From Nocardia coubleae NBRC 108252 (GTDB taxonomy: Bacteria > Actinomycetota > Actinomycetes > Mycobacteriales > Mycobacteriaceae): a DNA stretch of 64,000 nucleotides. The stretch is from assembly GCF_001612805.1 (NCBI RefSeq), contig NZ_BDBD01000019.1:526521-590520 (forward strand), read 5' to 3'. Under the pieces are notes generated by a model. That model ran no database searches, was not told the DNA's origin, and saw only the letters and a list, made by a program, of their open reading frames with translations. Below, piece by piece: positions 17,040 through 23,756 of the stretch; within the stretch, counting starts at the first letter, position 1; every line of letters begins with the position of its first letter. Position numbers and translations under genes: made by a program.

Positions 17040-18188
17040 TCAGTGGTGTTCGTGCAGGTCGCCCCAGGCGGGGAACGGGTCGTCGTAGGTCGCCCACACG
17101 GCCGCGCCCGCGGCGAACTCCGCGTCGGTGAGCAGGGCGGCGGTCAGTTCGCGCCGCACCGCCGCCGCGTCGAGCCGCACGCCGATGAATACGATCTCCT
17201 GTCCGGCGGGCACTTCGAGCGCCGACCACCACGCGCCCGGTTCGAAGGTGAGGTTGGGTCCGGCCTGCGACCAGATCGCGGCCAGCTCGGGGCGGCTGGC
17301 GATCCAGCAGAAACCTTTGCTGCGGAGCATGCCGCGCAGGGTGGTCAGCGCGTCGGCCAGGCGTTGCGGATGAAAGGGGCGGTCGGCGGTGAAGGTGAGA
17401 CTGCTGATGCCGTATTCCTCGGTCTCGGGTGTGTGCCCGCCTGCCAATTCCTCTGCCCAGCCGTCTGTTTCGGCGGCGACCACCGGGTTGTAGCGTCCCG
17501 TGGACAGCACCTCGCCCAGGTCGACGACACCCTTCTCGGTGCGCAGGATGTGGGCGCGCGGATTGAGCCTGCGCACGGTGGCCTCGACCGTCGCGGCGGC
17601 ATTCGCACTGACGAGGTCGGTCTTGTTCACCAGCAGTACATCGGCGAACTCCACCTGATCCACGAGCAGGTCGGCGATGGTCCGCGAATCACCCTCGCCT
17701 GCTTCGAGTTCACGCTCGGCCAGGGCTTGGCCGCGCACCAGTTCGGCGAGGAAGGTCGAGGCGTCGACGACGGTGACCATGGTGTCGAGGCGGGCCACAT
17801 CGCCGAGGCGGAATCCGTCCTCGAATTCCCAGTCGAAGGTGGCGGCCACCGGCATCGGCTCGGAGATGCCGGTCGACTCGATCACCAACTGGTCGAAGCG
17901 GCCCTCGCGGGCGAGCCGGGCGACGGCTTCGATCAGGTCCTCGCGCAGCGTACAGCAGATGCAGCCGTTGGTGAGCTCGACGAGTTTCTCCTCGGTCCGA
18001 TCGAGGTGACCCTGACCCGCGACGAGCGCGGCGTCGATGTTCACCTCGCTCATGTCGTTGACGATCACCGCGACCCGGCGGCCTTCGCGGTTGGCGAGGA
18101 TGTGATTGAGCAGGGTGGTCTTGCCCGCGCCGAGAAAGCCGGACAGGACGGTGACGGGCAGGCGGGCGGGCGAATCGGTAGTGGTCAC
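17040..18188 (-). CDS. CobW/COG0523 GTPase, zinc-responsive metallochaperone
   Basis: 382 residues. The G1/P-loop is GFLGAGKTTLLNHIL, the COG0523 metal motif is CICC within TNGCICCTLREDL, the Walker B-like block is VIESTGISEP, and the GTP-specificity motif is LVNKTDL. The C-terminal CobW_C domain covers the last third. Members under Zur control act as zinc chaperones in zinc shortage. Regulation is visible: a Zur-box-like sequence lies at 18194-18213, directly before the GTG, together with a -10-like TATCAT 6 bases before the start. It is divergent from thiD. Confidence 0.87.
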   Translation of the reverse strand: MTTTDSPARLPVTVLSGFLGAGKTTLLNHILANREGRRVAVIVNDMSEVNIDAALVAGQGHLDRTEEKLVELTNGCICCTLREDLIEAVARLAREGRFDQLVIESTGISEPMPVAATFDWEFEDGFRLGDVARLDTMVTVVDASTFLAELVRGQALAERELEAGEGDSRTIADLLVDQVEFADVLLVNKTDLVSANAAATVEATVRRLNPRAHILRTEKGVVDLGEVLSTGRYNPVVAAETDGWAEELAGGHTPETEEYGISSLTFTADRPFHPQRLADALTTLRGMLRSKGFCWIASRPELAAIWSQAGPNLTFEPGAWWSALEVPAGQEIVFIGVRLDAAAVRRELTAALLTDAEFAAGAAVWATYDDPFPAWGDLHEHH

Positions 18189-18193
18189 CAGTT

Positions 18194-18213
18194 AATGATA
18201 ATGGTTTTCAATT
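18194..18213. promoter_or_regulatory. Zur box-like operator with -10 element
   Basis: AATGATAATGGTTTTCAATT matches the AT-rich TGATAATNNNTTTCA pattern of actinobacterial Zur boxes. On the minus strand it contains TATCAT (18200-18195), six bases before the GTG of the CobW gene, so Zur binding would cover the -10 element of a probably leaderless message. Confidence 0.65.
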
Positions 18214-18253
18214 GCTGTAACCGGTTGGGTCCAGGAAATCGGACAGGCGGTCG

Positions 18254-18265
18254 TAGGGTTGGGGC
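18254..18265 (+). promoter_or_regulatory. -10 hexamer placed for a leaderless thiD
   Basis: TAGGGT at 18254-18259 is followed by six bases and then the GTG of thiD at 18266. This supports the GTG over the ATG at 18272. Confidence 0.45.
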
Positions 18266-19114
18266 GTGAAGATGTTGCCGCTCGCCCCCGATGGCCAAAC
18301 TCCTGTTCGCGCGCTCACCATCGCGGGCACCGACTCCGGCGGCGGCGCGGGCATCCAGGCCGATTCGCGGACCATGGCCATGTGCGGGGTGCACGCCTGT
18401 GTCGCCGTCGCGGCGGTGACGGTGCAGAACACGGTGGGCGTCAGCGGTTTTCACGAGATCCCGCCGCAGATCGTGGCCGATCAGGTGCGGGTGGTCGTGC
18501 GCGATATCGGGATCGGCGCCGCCAAGACCGGGATGCTCGCGTCCACCGCCATCATCGAATCGGTGGCGGCGGTGTGCCGGGAGGTCGGGATCGGGCGCCA
18601 GGGAACGGTGCCGCTGGTCGTCGACCCGGTCGCGGCGTCGATGCACGGCGACCCGCTGCTGCACGCCTCGGCGCTCGACGCCGTGCGCACCACGCTCATC
18701 CCGCTCGCCACCGTCGTCACGCCGAATCTCGACGAGGTGCGCCTCATCACCGGCATCGAGGTGGTCGACGACCCGACCGCCCGCAAGGCCGCCGAAGCCC
18801 TACATGCCCTCGGCGCGCAGTGGGCCATCGTGAAGGGCGGACACCTGCGCACATCGGAGACCAGCACGGACCTGCTCTTCGACGGCGACACCTTCCAGGA
18901 ATTCAGCGCACCGCGCATCGCCACCGGCAACGATCACGGCGGTGGCGACACCTTGGCCGCGGCCATCGCGAGCGCGCTCGCCCACGGGTACTCGGTGCCC
19001 GATGCGGTGGCCTTCGCCAAGGAGTGGACCTATCGGTGCCTGGCCGCGTCCTACGACCTTGGCGCTGGTCACGGGCCTGTGTCGCCGTTATGGAGACTCC
19101 GCACAGATCGCTAG
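18266..19114 (+). CDS. thiD: Hydroxymethylpyrimidine phosphate kinase ThiD
   Basis: 282 residues of the ribokinase fold; it phosphorylates HMP and HMP phosphate to HMP pyrophosphate for ThiE. N-terminal TIAGTDSGGGAGIQADSRTM binds the substrate; AKTGMLAS, VVDPVAAS, TPNLDEVRLITG and VKGGHL follow. The catalytic loop reads DHGGGDTLAAAIAS, with Asp where most ThiD proteins have Cys (HGTGCT). From memory mycobacterial ThiD has the same change, so this is probably a clade feature. GTG 18266 gives MKMLPLAP, which fits the mycobacterial N-terminus. It is divergent from the CobW gene. Confidence 0.92.
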   Translation: MKMLPLAPDGQTPVRALTIAGTDSGGGAGIQADSRTMAMCGVHACVAVAAVTVQNTVGVSGFHEIPPQIVADQVRVVVRDIGIGAAKTGMLASTAIIESVAAVCREVGIGRQGTVPLVVDPVAASMHGDPLLHASALDAVRTTLIPLATVVTPNLDEVRLITGIEVVDDPTARKAAEALHALGAQWAIVKGGHLRTSETSTDLLFDGDTFQEFSAPRIATGNDHGGGDTLAAAIASALAHGYSVPDAVAFAKEWTYRCLAASYDLGAGHGPVSPLWRLRTDR

Positions 19115-19224
19115 CGTGGCAATCGAAACTTGTCGGTGGGCGGGTCCATACTGAGGTCATCGCACCCCCACCGGCTCCAACGACGTAGTCGGCGAGAACA
19201 ACGAAGTTCGTGCCGGGCGCGAGT

Positions 19225-19950
19225 TCAGTCAGTCACGAATGCGTCGCGCAGCGGTTCGGCCGGATCGATCCGGACGCCGTTGAACCGGGCGTGAGCTTGG
19301 GCGAGGGCCGAGATGCTCTCGGCCAGATAGTCGATGAACCGCTCCACGGGCATCGCCGACACCTCGCGCTGGTTGGCGCCGAGCCACCAGTCCGTCGCCG
19401 AGGCGACCGCCCCGAAAATCGAATAGCTCACCAATTCGATGCCCGCCACGTCGACCGACTCGTCCGGCAGCAACCCGGCGATGAATTCGGCGGCGCGCCT
19501 GGCCGATTGGCGGGCGGCGGCCAAGGCCCGCTCGGTTTCACGGGCCTGCTGGCTGAAATGACTGTGCAAGATGAACCGGAAGACATTCGGGTGCTCCGAC
19601 ACCACCGCCACGTACTCTGCGGCCGCGCGACGCACCAGTTCGGCTGCCGAGTCGTGGGTGAGGTCGATCCCGCCGAGCAGCCGCTCCCAGAGCATTTCGC
19701 GCACCCGGTCGACGATCGCGTTGTAGAGATCGGTCTTGTCCTCGAAGTGCCGGTACAGCTTGGGCTTGGCGGCGCCCGCCTCCTTGGCGATGTCGCCCAT
19801 GCTCACATCCGGGCCGTGCGCGTCGAGGGCCCGGAAGGCCGCTTCGACGAATTCGATCCGCACCTGGACGCGGTGGGCCCGCCAGCGTTCGGTGCGCGCG
19901 TCCACACGCCGGGCTGGGACCTCGTCGGCCTTCCGATGCACGCGCGTCAC
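19225..19950 (-). CDS. TetR-family regulator, divergent from methyltransferase
   Basis: 241 residues. A basic N-terminal arm (RKADEVPARRVDARTERWRAHR) precedes the helix-turn-helix: FVEAAFRALDAHGPDVSMGDIAKEAGAAKPKLYRHFEDKTDLYNAI. The C-terminal domain is rich in helices, with SIFGAVASATDWWLG. GTG 19950 is chosen because the arm begins there; the frame runs further upstream into the operator region. Two short inverted repeats in the divergent intergenic region are likely binding sites. Confidence 0.82.
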   Translation of the reverse strand: MTRVHRKADEVPARRVDARTERWRAHRVQVRIEFVEAAFRALDAHGPDVSMGDIAKEAGAAKPKLYRHFEDKTDLYNAIVDRVREMLWERLLGGIDLTHDSAAELVRRAAAEYVAVVSEHPNVFRFILHSHFSQQARETERALAAARQSARRAAEFIAGLLPDESVDVAGIELVSYSIFGAVASATDWWLGANQREVSAMPVERFIDYLAESISALAQAHARFNGVRIDPAEPLRDAFVTD

Positions 19951-20001
19951 ACTGGCAGTATCGCTGGCCACGCGGCGCGACACGCTGCCACCCCTGAATT
20001 T

Positions 20002-20034
20002 TTGCCGTACCGGCAAGGAAGTTTGCCAGCAAAC
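20002..20034. promoter_or_regulatory. Candidate TetR operator, two inverted repeats
   Basis: TTGCCGTACCGGCAA (20002-20016) has 6-base half sites around a 3-base centre, and GTTTGCCAGCAAAC (20021-20034) has 6-base half sites around 2 bases. Both lie between the divergent TetR and methyltransferase genes. Confidence 0.55.
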
Positions 20035-20091
20035 GGCATCGGTGTGCACCATCGAGAACATCCGATCAGACCCGCACCATCAGGAGCTTCG

Positions 20092-20727
20092 ATGACCGAG
20101 ACCACCCCGACCGCCGAACAGTTCTGGGAAGACTTCTACCGGGAGCGCGACCAGATCTGGACCGGCAACGCCAACGCCACCCTCGTCCGCGAAGCCGCCG
20201 ATCTCACCCCCGGCACCGCGCTCGACCTGGGCTGCGGCGAGGGCGGCGACGCCATCTGGCTGGCCACCCGCGGCTGGCAGGTCACGGCGGTCGACGTGTC
20301 GGCCACCGCCATGGCACGCGGCGCGCAGCACGCGGCCGATGCGGGCGTCAGCATCGAGTGGCAGCGCCACGACCTGATGGAAACCTTCCCCGAGGGCACC
20401 TTCGATCTGGTCTCCGCGCAGTTCCTGCATTCCCCTGTGGAACGCCCCGACGAACGCGCCCGCATCCTGCGCCGAGCGGCCGAAGCCGTGGCACCCGGCG
20501 GTTCGCTGATCGTCGGCGGGCACGCGGGCTGGCCGACCTGGGCCGCCGACAATCCGCCGCACGCCGTCCACTTCCCCACCATCGACGAGGTGATCGAGCA
20601 GCTCGACCTCGCTCCCGGCCGGTGGCAGGTGGAAACGGCCGATTTCGTCACCACGCCGTCGACCAGCCCCGATGGTGTCGCTGGCGAGCGGTCCGACAGC
20701 GTTGTCCGCGTGCGCCGTCTCGCGTAG
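20092..20727 (+). CDS. Class I SAM-dependent methyltransferase
   Basis: 211 residues. The SAM-binding motif I is ALDLGCGEGGDAIWLA, motif II covers VTAVDVSATAM, and the later strands are FDLVSAQFLHS and PGGSLIVGGHAG. AGGAG precedes the ATG by 5 bases. Substrate unknown; the fold is like TehB/thiopurine-type methyltransferases. The last codons (GTGCGCCGTCTCGCGTAG, 20710-20727) look like the first unit of the tandem repeat that follows, so the gene end and the repeat share origin. Confidence 0.85.
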   Translation: MTETTPTAEQFWEDFYRERDQIWTGNANATLVREAADLTPGTALDLGCGEGGDAIWLATRGWQVTAVDVSATAMARGAQHAADAGVSIEWQRHDLMETFPEGTFDLVSAQFLHSPVERPDERARILRRAAEAVAPGGSLIVGGHAGWPTWAADNPPHAVHFPTIDEVIEQLDLAPGRWQVETADFVTTPSTSPDGVAGERSDSVVRVRRLA

Positions 20728-20994
20728 CTGCGCCGCCTCGCATGGCTGTGCTGCCTCACCTGGCTGCACTGCCTCGCCTGGCCGCACTGCCTCGCCTGGC
20801 CGCACTGCCTCGCCTGGCCGCACTGCCTCGCCTGGCCGCACTGCCTCGCCTAGCTGCACTGCCTCGCCTGGCCGCACTGCCTCGCCTGGCCGCACTGCCT
20901 CGCCTGGCCGCACTGCTCGCCTAGCTGCACTGCCTCGCCTGGCTGCACTGCTCGCCTAGCTGCACTGCTCGCGTAGCTACACTGCCTCGCCTAG
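20710..20994. repeat. 18-bp minisatellite, about 16 units, starting in the gene end
   Basis: The tandem array has consensus CTGCACTGCCTCGCCTGG. Units with TAG instead of TGG at the end, and three 17-base units lacking one C, are interspersed. The first unit (20710-20727) is the last six codons of the methyltransferase; divergence is highest there and the middle units (20782-20835, 20872-20907) are identical, as expected for later expansion. Both strands stay open in one frame because the unit is a multiple of three, but the encoded hexapeptide repeats are not credible proteins. The rest of the gap to 21075 shows nothing else. Confidence 0.9.
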
Positions 20995-21075
20995 CTAGCC
21001 TGTTAACGGAGTCGAGGGTGCCGCGTGGGTGCCACCCAGCAGCGGTCGACCACCGAGGCGACGGCCCACAGGGGT

Positions 21076-21690
21076 TCAGTGGGCCAGGTTGAGGGCGTTG
21101 TGCAGAGTCGCGGCCCACTGGTCGACGATTTGTTTGCGGCGCGCCGAGTCGTCGGTGAGGACGTCGGCGAGGCCGAGACCGCGGGCCAGGTCGAGGGTGG
21201 CCTGCACGAGGTGGTGGGTGACCGGGTCGGAATCGTCGACGCCGAGCGCTTCCACGGCGCGGCGGTGCGCGATGCGGCCGAAGCGGGCCTCGAGCGGGAC
21301 GATGCGTTCGCGCAGGGCCGGGTCGGCGGCCGCGTGCGTCCACACCTGCAGCGCGGCCTTGAAGAACGGTGTCGTATAGGACTCGATGAGCGCCGAGACC
21401 ACGGCGCGGGTGCGGCCGATGCCCTGCGCGACCTCGCGCACCGTTTCGGCTTCGGTCTTGGCCTGGTCCATCCGGAACTCAAACATGTACTCGAGTGCGG
21501 CCGTGATCAGGTCTTCCCTGGTCGGGAAGTGGTGCTGCGCGGCGCCCCGCGACACTCCCGCCCGCTCGGCGACCACCGACACCGTCGCGGCGGCCCAGCC
21601 CATCTCGGCCAAGCAGTCGATGGTCGCCTCGAGCAGCCGCTGCCGGGTGACCCGGCTGCGGTCCTGCTTGGGTTCGTGGGGTGTCGCCAT
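21076..21690 (-). CDS. TetR-family regulator at the end of the acyl-CoA operon
   Basis: 204 residues. The helix-turn-helix is RQRLLEATIDCLAEMGWAAATVSVVAERAGVSRGAAQHHFPTREDLITAAL, with the AAQHHFPTRE recognition segment typical of one TetR subgroup. It starts 4 bases after the enoyl-CoA hydratase stop, so it is cotranscribed. It is the natural candidate for binding the imperfect palindrome at 30254-30269 before the first gene of the operon, sensing an acyl-CoA intermediate; this is inference from position. Confidence 0.85.
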   Translation of the reverse strand: MATPHEPKQDRSRVTRQRLLEATIDCLAEMGWAAATVSVVAERAGVSRGAAQHHFPTREDLITAALEYMFEFRMDQAKTEAETVREVAQGIGRTRAVVSALIESYTTPFFKAALQVWTHAAADPALRERIVPLEARFGRIAHRRAVEALGVDDSDPVTHHLVQATLDLARGLGLADVLTDDSARRKQIVDQWAATLHNALNLAH

Positions 21691-21694
21691 GGGC

Positions 21695-22477
21695 TTATTG
21701 TGCCCAGCTCGGCGGGCGCTTCTGGAAGAAGGCCGTCATACCCTCGATCACCTCCGGGGTGCCGAAGAACCCCGCCGAGCGCTGCGCGAGCTCCTCCACC
21801 CGGGCGTCGAAGTCGGCGAGCAGCGTCGCGTTGACGAGCTTCTTCGACTCCGCCAACCCCTGCGGTGACCCCTTCCGCAGTTGTCCACACAGGCGTTTCA
21901 CCTCGGCCGACGGGTCGTCGGCCGCGATGGTGACCAACCCGATCTCCCGCGCCGTCGCCGCGTCGAACTTCTCCCCCGTGAGGAAGTAGCGACTGGCCGA
22001 CCGCTGGTCCATGCGCGGAACCAGCGTGAGCGAAATCATGAACGGCGCCATCCCGATCCGCACCTCGGTGAGCGCGAAACTACTGCCCGGCCCCGCGACG
22101 ACGAGATCGCAGGCACCGATGATGCCCATACCTCCGGCCCGCACATTCCCGTCGATCTGCGCGATCACCGGCTTGGGCGAGGTGAGAATTCCGCGCAGCA
22201 CGTCGATCATCACCCGCGTCCGCTGGTCGGCGGCCACCGCCGGATCGACGGTACTCGCCTCCTTGAGATCGGCCCCCGCACAGAACGTGTCCCCCGTATG
22301 GGTGAGCACGATCCCGCGCACAGCCGCATCCCCCGCCGCCCGATCGAACCCCTCGAGCAGCTCACGAACCAGCTTCGAGGACAAAGCATTCCGGTTGTGC
22401 GGAGAATCGAAGGTCAGCGTGGCGAACCCATCGACCACCTCATAACGCACATAAGGCGCATCAGCCGATCCACTCAT
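21695..22477 (-). CDS. echA7: Enoyl-CoA hydratase/isomerase family protein
   Basis: 260 residues with the crotonase fold. The oxyanion-hole segments are AGADLKEAS and GNVRAGGMGIIGACDLVVAG. The Glu positions used by true hydratases are partly replaced (GGMGIIGACD, then SSFALTEVRIGM with Glu in LTE), so hydratase versus related crotonase activity is open. It is the sixth gene of the operon 30220-21076. The name is by synteny with the mycobacterial echA7-fadE12-accA2-accD2-fadE13 cluster. Confidence 0.82.
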   Translation of the reverse strand: MSGSADAPYVRYEVVDGFATLTFDSPHNRNALSSKLVRELLEGFDRAAGDAAVRGIVLTHTGDTFCAGADLKEASTVDPAVAADQRTRVMIDVLRGILTSPKPVIAQIDGNVRAGGMGIIGACDLVVAGPGSSFALTEVRIGMAPFMISLTLVPRMDQRSASRYFLTGEKFDAATAREIGLVTIAADDPSAEVKRLCGQLRKGSPQGLAESKKLVNATLLADFDARVEELAQRSAGFFGTPEVIEGMTAFFQKRPPSWAQ

Positions 22478-22551
22478 CGAAACAACTCCCGTTCAGTCGC
22501 AGTAAGTCCGCCATGACCGCACTCCCAACCCCGCACGACCCGACCTCAAGG

Positions 22552-22577
22552 AGGGTCCGCCGCGAAGCGGCGGGGTC
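22552..22577. repeat. GC-rich hairpin between acyl-CoA dehydrogenase and enoyl-CoA hydratase
   Basis: CCGCCGC pairs with GCGGCGG around GAA in the 118-base gap inside the operon, and the flanks GGGT and GGTC extend it imperfectly. It may be a REP-like element, an attenuator, or an mRNA-stability hairpin that sets different levels for the last two genes. Confidence 0.5.
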
Positions 22578-22595
22578 TCTTCAAACACAAAACAA

Positions 22596-23756
22596 TCAGT
22601 AGGACCGCGGCAGCCCCAACGAGTGCTGAGCCACGAAGTTCAGGATCATCTCGCGACTGACCGGCGCGATCCGCATGATCCGAGCCGCCTGCAGCATCGC
22701 CGACAGCCCGACCTCCTTGGTCAAACCCGAACCGCCGTGAGTCTGGATCGCCTGATCCAGCGCCTTGATGCTGGCCTCGGCGGCCGCGTACTTGGCCATG
22801 TTGGCCGCCTCGGCAGCCCCGAACTCGTCACCCGCGTCGTAGAGCGTCGCGGCCTTCTGCATCATCAGCTTGGCCAGCTCCAGCTCGATCTTGATCTGCG
22901 CCAGCGGATGCGAAATGCCCTGGTGCGCACCGATCGGCGTCTTCCAGACGGTGCGCTCCTTGGCGTACTCCACCGCGCGGTCGATGGCGTAGCGGCCAAG
23001 GCCGATGGCCATGGCCGAGCCCATGATGCGCTCGGGGTTCAGCCCGGCGAACAGCTGCGCCAGCGCCGCGTCCTCGGAGCCGACGAGGGCGTCGGCGGGC
23101 AGGCGCACGTCGTCGAAGAACAGCGTGAACTGGTTGTCCGGCTCGATGACGTCCATCTCCTGGACGTTCTTCACCAGGCCGGGCGCGTCGACCGGGACGA
23201 TGAACAGCGCGGGCTTGAGCTTGCCGGTCTTGTGGTCCTCGGTGCGCGAGACCACCAGGATCGCCTCGGCCTGATCGACACCGGAGATGAAGATCTTGCG
23301 GCCGTTGAGGATCCAGTCGTCACCGTCGCGGCGGGCGGTGGTGGTGATCTGGTGCGAGTTGGAGCCGGCGTCGGGCTCGGTGATCGCGAAGACCATCTTC
23401 GACGAACCGTCGGCCAGCTTGGGCAGCCAGGTCTGCTTCTGCGCGTCGGTGCCGTACTTGGTGATGATGGTGCCGCAGATGGCCGGGGACACCACCATCA
23501 GCAGCAGGCCCGCGCCCTGCGCCGAGAGCTCCTCCTGCACCAGCGCCAGCTCGTACATGCCCGCGCCACCGCCGCCGTACTCCTCGGGCAGGTTCACGCC
23601 GAGGAAGCCGAGCTTGCCCGCTTCGTCCCACAGTTCGCTGAGCGGCTCGTTCTTGCGCGAGAGCGGCAGCACGTAGTCGCGGTAGTTGTACTTGGTCGCC
23701 AGCGAGGCGACCGCCGCGCGCAGCGCCTTCTGCTCTTCGGTTTCGTGGAAGCTCAT
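22596..23756 (-). CDS. fadE12: Acyl-CoA dehydrogenase
   Basis: 386-residue flavoenzyme that makes the alpha-beta double bond in an acyl-CoA. The N-terminal helical domain includes LGFLGVNLPEEYGGGG, the middle beta domain has FAITEPDAGSNSHQ and IFISGVDQAE, and the C-terminal helical domain ends with QTHGGSGLTKEVGL. ATG 23756 overlaps the carboxylase alpha stop as ATGA. A longer frame upstream is inside that gene and arginine-rich, so I rejected it. The chain-length specificity is unknown; the partner genes suggest a branched substrate. Confidence 0.88.
   Translation of the reverse strand: MSFHETEEQKALRAAVASLATKYNYRDYVLPLSRKNEPLSELWDEAGKLGFLGVNLPEEYGGGGAGMYELALVQEELSAQGAGLLLMVVSPAICGTIITKYGTDAQKQTWLPKLADGSSKMVFAITEPDAGSNSHQITTTARRDGDDWILNGRKIFISGVDQAEAILVVSRTEDHKTGKLKPALFIVPVDAPGLVKNVQEMDVIEPDNQFTLFFDDVRLPADALVGSEDAALAQLFAGLNPERIMGSAMAIGLGRYAIDRAVEYAKERTVWKTPIGAHQGISHPLAQIKIELELAKLMMQKAATLYDAGDEFGAAEAANMAKYAAAEASIKALDQAIQTHGGSGLTKEVGLSAMLQAARIMRIAPVSREMILNFVAQHSLGLPRSY

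Noticed and set aside
20728..21000. Tandem repeat as CRISPR or as coding sequence
   Set aside because: There are no spacers between units. The open frames arise only because the unit is 18 bases long; TAG codons appear in the forward frame.
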